Origin: Thermogemmatispora onikobensis
GTDB taxonomy: Bacteria > Chloroflexota > Ktedonobacteria > Ktedonobacterales > Ktedonobacteraceae
Direction: 5' to 3'
Assembly (NCBI RefSeq): GCF_001748285.1
Contig: NZ_BDGT01000004.1
Location: 94,118-158,117 of the forward strand
Length of the DNA: 64,000 nucleotides
In this document: positions 50,775 to 58,912 of the stretch, piece by piece
How the letters are laid out: every line of letters begins with the position of its first letter
Position numbering within the stretch: the first letter of the stretch is position 1
The notes under the pieces: generated by a model
What the model saw: the letters and a program-made list of their open reading frames with translations, nothing else
What the model was told of the DNA's origin: nothing
Database searches by the model: none
Position numbers and translations under genes: made by a program

Positions 50775-51113
50775 GCTCTCTTCTCTTCCTTCCTTCGTTA
50801 GCTAGCTTTGTGGAGATTAGGCTCTCTTCCAATGGCTGATTCCTGCCGCTGTTATGGTATCATAATTGCCCCTCGCTGGCAAAAGAGGCCGCCCCCCAAA
50901 TAGTACTAACATAAACAGAACCGTTTTCAACGAACCCGCTCAATATGCTAACATGATAAACAGCATACGAGAGCAGCAGTGTGAATAGCGCAATGCTACT
51001 AAGATGTAGGTTTCCCGTTCCTCCCCTATGCTTGACCCTGCCCCGGCAGGCTCCGGCTGTGAGCGAGGGACAACAAGATTCTAGCTATAGTCAACATCGA
51101 AGGGATGTCGCGC
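50775..51113. other. Divergent promoter region between mtnA and the ECF sigma gene
   Basis: No gene. It contains CAGAACCGTTTTCA (50916-50929), which fits the LacI-type pattern seen at the cellulase genes, and an imperfect inverted repeat TATGCT/AGCATA (50944-50967). Neither can be assigned to a regulator. Confidence 0.35.
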
Positions 51114-51650
51114 ATGGCTAGGGCGGAAACGAAAGAGAGGACCTGGTCTTTCGATCAGATCTACGACGAGTATAAAACATCTATTTATAATTATGTGTAC
51201 CACCTGGTAGGTGACCGCGAGCAGGCGGATGATCTGACTCAGGATACCTTCCTGAAGGCGTTCCGCGCTCTGCCCAAGATGGACAGCAATCTCAAGGTCT
51301 CGGCCTGGCTCTATCGCATTGCGACCAATACAGCTTACGATGCCCTGCGCCGTAAGAAGCTGATCGCCTGGCTTCCTTGGCAGGATCTCGACCACGAGCC
51401 AGCCGATATGGAGAGCGCTGATCCACAGGAGGTCTATACGACGACCGAGCTGGTGCGCGCCGCCCTGCGACGTATGCCCCAGCAGTATCGGGCCGCTTTG
51501 CTGCTCTATACTCAGGAAGGCTTCTCCTACAGCGAGATCGCTCAGGCCCTCAATATCGCTGAGAGCGGCGTGAAGATGTATCTGTCGCGCGCGCGTCAGT
51601 CCTTCCGGGAACACTATAAGGCGTTAGAGCGAGGGGTCGGCTCTAAGTAG
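51114..51650 (+). CDS. ECF-type RNA polymerase sigma factor
   Basis: 178 residues, a normal ECF length. Region 2 (about 12-80) has YDEYKTSIYNYVYHLVGDRE, ADDLTQDTFLKAFRAL and SAWLYRIATNTAYDALRRKK. Region 4 (about 110-165) has MPQQYRAALLLYTQEGFSYS and EIAQALNIAESGVKMYLSRA. No anti-sigma gene with a zinc-binding motif lies directly beside it. The next gene is a small winged-helix protein. Start 51114 is chosen because GAAGGG lies 9 bases upstream; an ATG at 51105 is too close to that site. Confidence 0.9.
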   Translation: MARAETKERTWSFDQIYDEYKTSIYNYVYHLVGDREQADDLTQDTFLKAFRALPKMDSNLKVSAWLYRIATNTAYDALRRKKLIAWLPWQDLDHEPADMESADPQEVYTTTELVRAALRRMPQQYRAALLLYTQEGFSYSEIAQALNIAESGVKMYLSRARQSFREHYKALERGVGSK

Positions 51651-52029
51651 CTCCGCCGCGGGAAGGCGATGACCCGGCACCGTCAGCCAGGCAGGGAAGG
51701 GCACAGCGTCCGTACCTGGTGCTCTTGCCCTTCTGTCCACTTGGCCGCTGCTGGCATCCTCTGCCCTGCCGCTGCTCTCATTGTTGGCGCTGTTCATGGC
51801 GGGATGCTTCCTTCGTCCATCTGTTCCCCTGCCTCATCCCGCCCTGCGGCATCACCGACAGCCCTCGCTCGCCCCTCCCCCTTACTCCCTCCCCCGCCTG
51901 TCCTGCTCCTCGCCAACCAGCCTTCGACCTAGGCGTCACGAGTATAATGTAGTAGTGGTGGGTCCCAGGCACTTCTCAAGAACCAGGGGCGGATTCGCAG
52001 TGCGAACTGAATAGGTTAGGAGGGATGTC
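51651..52029. other. Intergenic region, no gene supported
   Basis: About 380 bases, pyrimidine-rich. Open frames here have low-complexity Pro/Ser/Leu composition and no ribosome binding site. Confidence 0.5.
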
Positions 52030-52455
52030 ATGCTACGAGCTTGGGGTCTCAGTAAATATTTGAAGCATGCCGCGACACGCGCCGCACCGATCTTGCTGAC
52101 CTCGCCTGCCGCTGCTTCTTCCCCGAGACTGGAGCGCGCCGCCGCTGCAGAGACAGCAACGCGAGCTGAGCTGCAGCACTACGATGTTTATTTTCGCGCG
52201 CTCCCCGAGGCGGCCAGGCCCGAAATTATTTCTCAGCTCGATCGCCGCGAACGCCTGGTCTTTCTGCTGCTGAATGGAAAACGGAGCCTGAGCGAGATCG
52301 CTCGTCTCGTCCATCGCGATGAGCAAGATGTGGCCTGTACTGTGGCCCGCTTGCTCCGCAGCGGCTATGTGGAGCATATCGAGGATGATCCCGCCCCCGC
52401 CAGAGCTGGCACACCAGTCACCCCGCTAACACAGGCTCCCTCTCATCCGTTATAA
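52030..52455 (+). CDS. Small protein with a C-terminal winged-helix-like domain
   Basis: 141 residues. The first 50 are Ala-rich and variable. From about residue 65, LDRRERLVFLLLNGKRSLSEIARLVHRDEQDVACTVARLL has the helix-turn-helix pattern of winged-helix modules often found in DUF4388/PATAN-type signalling proteins of Chloroflexota. AGGAGGG lies 7 bases before the ATG. It stands between an ECF sigma factor and a histidine kinase, so a signalling role is plausible. No binding partner can be named. Confidence 0.65.
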   Translation: MLRAWGLSKYLKHAATRAAPILLTSPAAASSPRLERAAAAETATRAELQHYDVYFRALPEAARPEIISQLDRRERLVFLLLNGKRSLSEIARLVHRDEQDVACTVARLLRSGYVEHIEDDPAPARAGTPVTPLTQAPSHPL

Positions 52456-52740
52456 TAGAGGAGCCTGAACAGATGGCGGGGTGTGGGCAGGCCCACCCGC
52501 AAGTGGCGGCCAGCAAAAGAAGCAGAGCAGGCTCGCTGATGGTGCTATCAGCCTGGACGCCCTTTTGATTCGTGGGGTGCTGCGGCTCCTTCTCTTGGAG
52601 CTGACTGTCCACCTCGCCGTGCTGCTCGTGTCGCTGGGGCTGGCCAGGCAAGCGCCAGCTCTTCTGCCAGCGCGGTACGTGGAGGGGAGGACGAGCCGGA
52701 CTCCGCCCTCCCCTTATCTATTGCTGAGGCTTGTGCTCGC

Positions 52741-54633
52741 ATGCGTGCGATGGTGCGTTCTTTGGGCGCTAAATTGATTCTGGCGGCGGGGTTGATCTGC
52801 TTCCTTTGCCTGAGCCTGTTCCTGGCCCTGAGCTGGCCTCTGCTCTCTTATTTCTCAGCCCATCAGACGGCTTTTCCTCACGTCTGGCTGGCGCTTGCCT
52901 CTTTGCTGCTCTTTACCTGGGCCCCGGGCTTCTTGCTCCTCAGCATCGCGGTTCGCCAGCTCGTTAGCCTTCCTCTCTCTGAGCTGCTCAGTCGGGTAGA
53001 GCAGGGCCTCCGTCTGCCACTTTCGCTGCCTCCCCGCATACCTGCTTCCACGCCACCGCCACCAGCGCTCCCAGCGACTACGCCCCCAGGCGATGAGCTG
53101 GAGGCCCTCTCTCAGGCTTTTCAGCAGCTCGGCTCGGCCCTGGCCCAACAGGATGCAGAAAGTCGCTTGCTAACACGCCAGCTGAGCGATCTGCTGAGCA
53201 TGAGCGATGCTCTGATTTCGACGCTCAATCTGGAGCATTTGCTGGCCGAGATCGTTTCCCGGCTCGGCGTCATTATGCAGGTACGCCAGGTCTCGCTCTT
53301 GCTCTACGGGCGCGATCAGCCTGCTCCCTGGGCAGTGGCTTTGTGGAGCAACGACCCTCCGCGCACTGAGATCTTGACCGGTGAGACCTATCGCCAGGGT
53401 CAGGTCCGTGTCTATACTGACCCACGCGCCGATATCACGCTGGCCGCCACAACGAAAATGACCGCCCTGCCACGCCCGACGCCTCCGGCCCCCCGGCGGC
53501 GAGTGATCCGTCCACCACGTCTGCTGGCCGCCGTCGCTCGTGTGGAACCTCCCCATCCCCGCATTCCCCACGAGGCGCTCCGTGAGCTGGATCTGTTGCT
53601 TGCCCGGATGGCCATGCAGAAGCAGAAAATCGCCTATGGCGAGGACGTGCATGCAATCTACCAGGAGCGGCAGGAGCGCTGGGCGCGGCTGGCACTGGAG
53701 GCCGGCTACGGCGCAGTGATCGCTACGCCCCTGTTACTGCAAGATGAGACGATCGGGGCGATTATGCTCTACTCGGAGCGCCCCTATCAACTGACCCAGC
53801 GCGATACCTTCCTGTTGAGTACGGCGGCCATCCAGGCGGCGATGGCTATTCAAGACGCCCTGCTCTTCGCCGAGGTTAAGGAGAAGAATGTCGCCCTGGA
53901 GCGCGCGAATCAGCTGAAGTCGCAGTTCCTGGCCACGGTCACCCACGAGCTACGCGCTCCTTTGCATAGCATCATTAGCTACGGCTCGTTGCTGGTGGAT
54001 GGCTTCGTCGAGGGAGCACTGACACCGGAGCAGGAAGAGCACATCCGCTTTATGATCCGCCGGGCCGAGGATCTGTCGCACCTGGTCGATGATATGCTCG
54101 ATCTCTCGAAGATCGAGGCCGACCGCCTGGAGGTGCGCCTTGAGCCGCTGGCGATCGAGGGCTGCTTGCGAGAGGTTGTGGATCAGCTGAAGCCTCTGGC
54201 TTCCGCTCGCGACCTATCCTTACAGCTGGAGCTGCCCGAGGAGCTGCCGCGGGTACTGGCCGATAGCTATCGCCTGCGTCAGGTGCTGGTCAATATGGTC
54301 TCCAATGCCATTAAGTTCACCGAGCGTGGCGGCATTACGATCCGTTGCAGTCTCCTGGAACGCTATGATATGCTGCGTATTGCTGTGCACGATAGCGGGA
54401 TCGGCATCTCGCCGGCAGCGCTGGAGTATATCTTTGAGGCATTCCGCCAGGCCGATAGCAGCACAGCGCGCAAGTTTGGAGGCACTGGCCTGGGTCTGAC
54501 GATTGCCCGTAAGCTCGTGGAGTTACAGGGTGGCGAGGTCTTCGTGGAAAGCATGCCAGGGCGTGGCTCGATCTTTTCCTTTGTGCTCCCCCTGGCAACC
54601 AGCCCGAAGCCCCAGAGCCGCTCAGGAGCCTGA
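52741..54633 (+). CDS. Membrane sensor histidine kinase with GAF domain
   Basis: 630 residues. Two membrane helices (about 9-35 and 45-75) with a very short outer loop are followed by a Pro-rich HAMP-like segment. A GAF-type domain (about 150-375) is interrupted by a basic, Pro-rich insertion. The kinase core has THELRAPLHSIISYG with the phospho-accepting His, NMVSNAIKF (N box), DSGIGI (G1), FEAFRQADSS (F box) and GGTGLGL (G2). The short outer loop suggests sensing within the membrane or cytoplasm. The response regulator gene begins about 100 bases downstream. Confidence 0.92.
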   Translation: MRAMVRSLGAKLILAAGLICFLCLSLFLALSWPLLSYFSAHQTAFPHVWLALASLLLFTWAPGFLLLSIAVRQLVSLPLSELLSRVEQGLRLPLSLPPRIPASTPPPPALPATTPPGDELEALSQAFQQLGSALAQQDAESRLLTRQLSDLLSMSDALISTLNLEHLLAEIVSRLGVIMQVRQVSLLLYGRDQPAPWAVALWSNDPPRTEILTGETYRQGQVRVYTDPRADITLAATTKMTALPRPTPPAPRRRVIRPPRLLAAVARVEPPHPRIPHEALRELDLLLARMAMQKQKIAYGEDVHAIYQERQERWARLALEAGYGAVIATPLLLQDETIGAIMLYSERPYQLTQRDTFLLSTAAIQAAMAIQDALLFAEVKEKNVALERANQLKSQFLATVTHELRAPLHSIISYGSLLVDGFVEGALTPEQEEHIRFMIRRAEDLSHLVDDMLDLSKIEADRLEVRLEPLAIEGCLREVVDQLKPLASARDLSLQLELPEELPRVLADSYRLRQVLVNMVSNAIKFTERGGITIRCSLLERYDMLRIAVHDSGIGISPAALEYIFEAFRQADSSTARKFGGTGLGLTIARKLVELQGGEVFVESMPGRGSIFSFVLPLATSPKPQSRSGA

Positions 54634-54730
54634 ATGAGCGGTCAGGTCAGTCAACGTTGTCTGCTCCACCACCCACGCCCGCCACCTCCAGTTTCTCCAC
54701 GATGAGCATCTAGGATGACAGTGACGATCG

Positions 54731-55132
54731 ATGACGATGGATACCGGTGTATCTTCCACACGACGTGAGGCCACAATTCTGATCATCGAGAATGATCCTT
54801 CCGATCGCCTGCTGCTGGAGAAGGTCCTCTCTTCCCGCGGCTACCGCTGCTTTTCAGTGACGCATGGCCGCGAAGCACTGGATTTGCTAGAGCGGGTGCA
54901 GGTCGATTTGATTCTCACAGACCTGCTGATGCCCGTTCTCGATGGGCAGCGAACGGCGCAATTGATCCGCGCCCGTCCGGGGATGGAGCGCGTGCCAATC
55001 GTAGCTGTTACGGCTTACCCCCCCGATGAGGCTCGCGGCTCAAGTCCTAGCGGCGGCTACGACGAGTATCTGTTGAAGCCCTTTAAGCCGCGCCAGTTGC
55101 TGGATCTCGTTGAACGCTTGCTAGTCCGCTAG
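54731..55132 (+). CDS. Single-domain response regulator
   Basis: 133 residues made only of a receiver domain. ILIIENDPSDRLLLEKVL has the acidic pocket, with Asn replacing the second acidic residue that is usual there (EN instead of DD or ED). LILTDLLMPVLDG holds the phospho-accepting Asp, VAVTAY the Thr and LLKPFKPRQLL the conserved Lys. No output domain is present, so it acts by protein contact or as a phosphorelay step. The kinase directly upstream is the likely partner. Confidence 0.9.
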   Translation: MTMDTGVSSTRREATILIIENDPSDRLLLEKVLSSRGYRCFSVTHGREALDLLERVQVDLILTDLLMPVLDGQRTAQLIRARPGMERVPIVAVTAYPPDEARGSSPSGGYDEYLLKPFKPRQLLDLVERLLVR

Positions 55133-55185
55133 GTGTCTGGCCTCTCATACGATGATGACTTTGGTGCAAAGGAGCCAGTGAGACT

Positions 55186-56757
55186 GTGGAGACTGTGGAA
55201 CTCGATCTTCGGCTGACTAATGAGCCTCTGACAGAGATCAGTTGCGATGCACTCGTGGTGAGCGCAGGCCGTCCGCGTGGGAGCGAGCAGGCCCGCCTGA
55301 GTGCCCCTGCACAGGTGGTAGATGCCCGCCTGGAGGGCCTGCTGCAGGAAAGCTGTGCCCGCGGCGAGATCAAAGGCTATAGCGGGGAGATTACGACGTT
55401 TTTTGCGCCGGGTGGCCTTGCCACCAGACGGCTGATTGTGCTCGGCCTTGGCGATCTGGAGCGCGATGCACCACGTACCTTGCGGCGGGCCTGCGCAACC
55501 CTGGCTCGCCAGCTGCAGGAGAAAGGCGCTCGGCGCGCGGTTTTGGCCATCGATGTGGCCAGCCTTCAGCCGGAACCAGGCTCACCGCAGGCCCTGACAA
55601 CACTGGCCGCTCTGCAAGCTCAGGTGGAAGGGTTCCTCGTTGGGCTGTACCGCTTTAGTCGCTATCGCAACAATGGCCCAAGAGACTCCGAGGAAGCCGT
55701 CCGCGAACTGCTGCTACAGCTGGGGCCTGCCCAGAGAGCTTACGAGAGCAGTACGCTCGAGGCGGCTCTTCAGCGGGGCCGCATCCTGGCCGAGGCGACC
55801 AACTTCGCGCGCGATCTGGTGAACGAGCCGCCGAATATCTTGACGCCCAGTGAGCTGGCTCGCCGGGCCCGCAACATGGCCGAAACCTGGGGCCTTGCTT
55901 GCGAGGTGTTGGAACGCCCCCAGATGGAAGAGCTGGGCATGGGGGGCCTCCTGGCCGTCTCGCGTGGCAGCAGCGAAGCTCCCTATCTGGCGATCCTGCG
56001 CTATCGCGGCGCCCCAGAGCAGGCAGGCGGGCTGGCTCTGGTCGGCAAGGGCATTACGTTCGATAGCGGCGGCCTCTCCTTGAAAAGCACAGATGGCATG
56101 GTGACGATGAAAGGCGATATGGCCGGAGCTGCTGCTGTTTTGGGGGCGATCCAGGCCATCGCTCGCCTCAAACCAGCCCTGAATGTGACGGCCCTCGTCC
56201 CGACCTGCGAGAATATGCCTGATGGGCGCTCCTACCGACCAGGCGATATCTTGCGTATCATGAATGGGAAGACCATTGAAATCGTGAATACCGACGCCGA
56301 GGGAAGGCTCATTTTGGCCGACGCCATGTCCTACGCCGCGCGCGAGGGACTGACCCCGATCATCGATGTCGCGACGCTCACCGGCGGCATCGTGGTCGCC
56401 CTGGGACATGTCTACACGGGCCTCTTCAGCAACGATACGCGCTTGAGCGAAGAACTCATTGCCGCGGGTGAGGCCGTGGGAGAGAAGCTGTGGCGCCTGC
56501 CACTGGACGACGAATACGGCGAGCAGATCAAGAGCGAGGTCGCCGATATCAAGCAGACTGGCGGTCGACCTGCTGCCTCGATCACTGCCGCCAAGGTATT
56601 GGAGCACTTCGCCGGCTCAGCAGCCTGGGCCCATCTGGACATCGCCGGTACGAGCTTTGTGGATAGCTCCAGGCCTTATCAAGAGAAAGGAGTCACAGGG
56701 GTCGCAGTGCGAACGCTGGCCGAGTTTGTCATGCGACGGGCTGCCAGTCAAGGCTGA
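55186..56757 (+). CDS. pepA: Leucyl aminopeptidase (M17 family)
   Basis: 523-residue cytosolic metallo-aminopeptidase. The N-terminal macro-like domain covers about 1-180. The catalytic domain has the zinc and substrate residues in LVGKGITFDSGGLSLKS, MKGDMAGAAAVLGAI, NMPDGRSYRPGDI and the signature NTDAEGRLIL. The GTG at 55186 has AAAGGAG about 11 bases upstream. It follows the response regulator by 53 bases, but functional linkage is unclear. Confidence 0.95.
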   Translation: METVELDLRLTNEPLTEISCDALVVSAGRPRGSEQARLSAPAQVVDARLEGLLQESCARGEIKGYSGEITTFFAPGGLATRRLIVLGLGDLERDAPRTLRRACATLARQLQEKGARRAVLAIDVASLQPEPGSPQALTTLAALQAQVEGFLVGLYRFSRYRNNGPRDSEEAVRELLLQLGPAQRAYESSTLEAALQRGRILAEATNFARDLVNEPPNILTPSELARRARNMAETWGLACEVLERPQMEELGMGGLLAVSRGSSEAPYLAILRYRGAPEQAGGLALVGKGITFDSGGLSLKSTDGMVTMKGDMAGAAAVLGAIQAIARLKPALNVTALVPTCENMPDGRSYRPGDILRIMNGKTIEIVNTDAEGRLILADAMSYAAREGLTPIIDVATLTGGIVVALGHVYTGLFSNDTRLSEELIAAGEAVGEKLWRLPLDDEYGEQIKSEVADIKQTGGRPAASITAAKVLEHFAGSAAWAHLDIAGTSFVDSSRPYQEKGVTGVAVRTLAEFVMRRAASQG

Positions 56758-56785
56758 CCAGCGGACTGCACAGACTGCGCATAGC

Positions 56786-56815
56786 TGTACAGTCGCGCAA
56801 ACAGCGTGATATACT
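56786..56815 (+). promoter_or_regulatory. Promoter placing transcription start at the moaD start codon
   Basis: TGTACA, 18 bases, TATACT. The -10 box ends six bases before the ATG at 56822, and there is no ribosome binding site, so the mRNA is probably leaderless. Confidence 0.6.
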
Positions 56816-56821
56816 CTTGGC

Positions 56822-57073
56822 ATGAAGATCCGTGTGCGCTACTTTGCGGGATTACGCGAGATCGCGGGTCAGGATGCCGAGTTCCTGACGGTGCCCGAGG
56901 GAACCGACGTTGCCGGAGTACGGGCCCTACTTGTCGCTCGCTATTCCCGTCTGCAGCCAATCCTGGAGCGCTCGCTGTGCGCGGTGAATCGCGAATACGT
57001 TCCCACGGACCGAGTGCTGCAGGAAGATGATGAGCTTGTCTTTATTCCTCCACTCGGGGGTGGGGCGGCCTGA
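56822..57073 (+). CDS. moaD: Molybdopterin synthase small subunit (MoaD)
   Basis: 83-residue ubiquitin-fold sulfur carrier. MKIRVRYFAGLREIAGQ and DELVFIPPLGGG are the start and end motifs of MoaD. The chain does not end in the required Gly-Gly: two alanines follow (GGGAA), so trimming would be needed before adenylation by MoeB, or the gene is less active. Simple one-base changes in the G-run do not restore a Gly-Gly end. moaE follows 58 bases later. The gene appears to be transcribed without a leader. Confidence 0.9.
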   Translation: MKIRVRYFAGLREIAGQDAEFLTVPEGTDVAGVRALLVARYSRLQPILERSLCAVNREYVPTDRVLQEDDELVFIPPLGGGAA

Positions 57074-57131
57074 TAAGCAGCCGCCCTCTCCTGGGCAGGG
57101 GAAGAGCATTTCTCTCTGGCAGGATGGGCCT

Positions 57132-57545
57132 ATGGAGCCGGTGATTCAGATTACGCGCGAGCCGCTGAATCGCGAGGCGCTGGTGACCGCGGTGGCCGCG
57201 CCCGAGGTCGGCGGCATTGTCATTTTCGAGGGCGTGGTGCGCAACCACGCCCGTGGCAAGCAGATCCGCTACCTGGAGTACGATGCCTATCCCGAGATGG
57301 CAGAGCAGCAGCTTCGGCGCATTGTGGAGGAGGCACGCCAACGCTGGGGAGCAGAGCGGGTAGCAGTGGCTCACCGCCTTGGGCGCGTGGAGATCGGCGA
57401 GGCGAGCGTCATCGTTGTGGTCGCAACCCCCCATCGTGCCGAAGCCTTTGAAGCCTGCCGCTACATCATCGATACCCTCAAGACCACCGTCCCAATCTGG
57501 AAAAAAGAGGTCAGCCTCGACGGAGAAGCCTGGGTAGAGGGCTGA
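57132..57545 (+). CDS. moaE: Molybdopterin synthase large subunit (MoaE)
   Basis: 137 residues; with MoaD it inserts sulfur into cPMP to make molybdopterin. FEGVVRNHARGKQIRYLEYD, VAVAHRLGRVEIGEASVIVV and VPIWKKEVSLDGEAWVEG contain the conserved active-site Arg and Lys residues of MoaE. The ATG at 57132 has AGGATGGG upstream; the frame extends 35 codons further into the end of moaD without protein-like composition. These genes would supply cofactor to enzymes such as the oxidoreductase at 20.2 kb. Confidence 0.95.
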   Translation: MEPVIQITREPLNREALVTAVAAPEVGGIVIFEGVVRNHARGKQIRYLEYDAYPEMAEQQLRRIVEEARQRWGAERVAVAHRLGRVEIGEASVIVVVATPHRAEAFEACRYIIDTLKTTVPIWKKEVSLDGEAWVEG

Positions 57546-57823
57546 GTTGAGCACCGCTCGCCTCTCTCAACCCACCTCGCGTTGCTGCGCCGCCTGCCGA
57601 GAGGCAAGCGTTGGGGAGCGGCGTCTCAGTCAAGGAGCAGACAGGCCGCTCTCTCAGTCAGCTGGGCAGAGGCGCAGCAGACAGGGGGCCGTTGCAGCTC
57701 CATTTCTATGGTAGAATATTACATACAGAAGAGGGAGGAAAGCAGCTCTCTTCTCATTAGACTGTTGCATGCAGGCAAAGGACTGGCTGAAAAGCACCCC
57801 CGGTCTCTCAACGGATGGGGGAT

Positions 57824-57870
57824 ACTCCTTGAAGCCTTCTGCCACTGTCTCCCGACAGTCCTCAAGGAGT
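57824..57870 (+). promoter_or_regulatory. Nested stem-loop just before the MNT-HEPN gene
   Basis: ACTCCTTGA (57824-57832) pairs perfectly with TCAAGGAGT (57862-57870). An inner stem ACTGTC/GACAGT (57844-57859) sits in the loop. It ends 18 bases before the start codon at 57888 and just upstream of its GGAGG site. It could control translation or be an autoregulatory site. Confidence 0.5.
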
Positions 57871-57887
57871 TTGATCGGAGGCTGCTG

Positions 57888-58727
57888 ATGAATCTCTTTG
57901 AGAAGCAGGCACAGCTTCACCAATTCTTCGCCCAGAATCCCGTCAATGCCGCGTATCTGACAGGTATACTGAAGGGGCGCACGACCTTCGGCGAACTGAG
58001 CGATATCGATATTGCTATTCTCCTGATGGACCAGGTGCGCGCTGAGCAGTTCCTCGACTATCAGCTTTACTTTTTCAGCGAGCTGGCCAGACGCCTGGAG
58101 ACCGAGAATATTGATGTCATGATTCTGAATCAGGCGTCGCTGCTGCTTAAGCTGCAAGTGATCAAGTATGGCCAGGTTCTCTACAGCCGCGATGAGAAGC
58201 GGCGTATCATGTTTGAGACCAAGGCCGTCATGGACTATCTGGACTTCAAGCGCTTCGACGAGCTTCAAAACCAGGCCCTGAGCCGCCGCCTGCAGCAGCA
58301 ACTGCTCCCAATAGACAAGGATCTGGTGCAGCGTCACCTGCAGCAGCTAAGCGAGGCTATTGGTATTCTGCACGGCCTGGGGGAGACGCAGCGCGAGGAG
58401 TTCACCAGCGATTACCGCATCTACGGCCTGGCAGAGCGCTATCTCCAACTTGCCATTGAAGCCTGCCTGCAGATCTGCAGCATCCTGGTCGCTTCTTTCG
58501 GCCTGCGCCGACCCGAGGATTACCATGAACTGCTGAGCATCGTGGCAGCTCAGCAATTGATCCCCAAGACGCTCGCCTACCGCCTGGAGGTTCTGACGAA
58601 CTTGCGCGATGCCCTTATCCGCGATCCCGGCACGCTGAACCGCGATCTGCTCTATGACCATATCCGGCAGCGCCTGGAGGACCTGGAGAGCTTCGCCGAA
58701 ACAATTAAAGGTCGCCTGGAGCCATGA
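57888..58727 (+). CDS. Fused nucleotidyltransferase (MNT)-HEPN protein with degenerate motifs
   Basis: 279 residues. The N-terminal 110 resemble a minimal nucleotidyltransferase: AAYLTGILKGRTTFGELSDIDIAILL has the Asp pair (SDIDI), but the usual GS of the first motif is replaced (TGILKG). A third acidic strand follows (NIDVMIL). Residues about 140-275 resemble a HEPN/HepT domain (DYRIYGLAERYLQLAIEACL). Where HepT toxins have Arg-x4-His (RNxLVH), this protein has RDALIR, so the RNase histidine is missing. MNT and HEPN are normally two toxin-antitoxin proteins. The ATG at 57888 has GGAGG six bases upstream and fits the two-domain length; the frame is open back to 57582. Confidence 0.75.
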   Translation: MNLFEKQAQLHQFFAQNPVNAAYLTGILKGRTTFGELSDIDIAILLMDQVRAEQFLDYQLYFFSELARRLETENIDVMILNQASLLLKLQVIKYGQVLYSRDEKRRIMFETKAVMDYLDFKRFDELQNQALSRRLQQQLLPIDKDLVQRHLQQLSEAIGILHGLGETQREEFTSDYRIYGLAERYLQLAIEACLQICSILVASFGLRRPEDYHELLSIVAAQQLIPKTLAYRLEVLTNLRDALIRDPGTLNRDLLYDHIRQRLEDLESFAETIKGRLEP

Positions 58728-58912
58728 GCTATAGCCACCCGGCGAACCAGGGGCGGAGCGGCCAGGAGAAGAAACCCACTCCCAAGGCAGCGGGTCCTTT
58801 GTAATGTGCGGCGCGCTGCCTTGCGCTGCACCGAGCCGCACCGCGCCGCCTCTCCCCCTTCCCGCCTGCACGAACGGTGCCAGGCAAAAGCCTGATCAAC
58901 CAGGACCAGAAG

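Noticed and set aside
52481..52777. Plus-strand 98-codon frame with hydrophobic stretches before the histidine kinase
   Set aside because: No good ribosome binding site, overlaps the kinase start, and its leucine-rich composition follows from base composition.
57582..57887. Upstream extension of the MNT-HEPN frame
   Set aside because: No ribosome binding site at the upstream starts, and it would contain the stem-loop. The ATG at 57888 with GGAGG gives the expected two-domain size.
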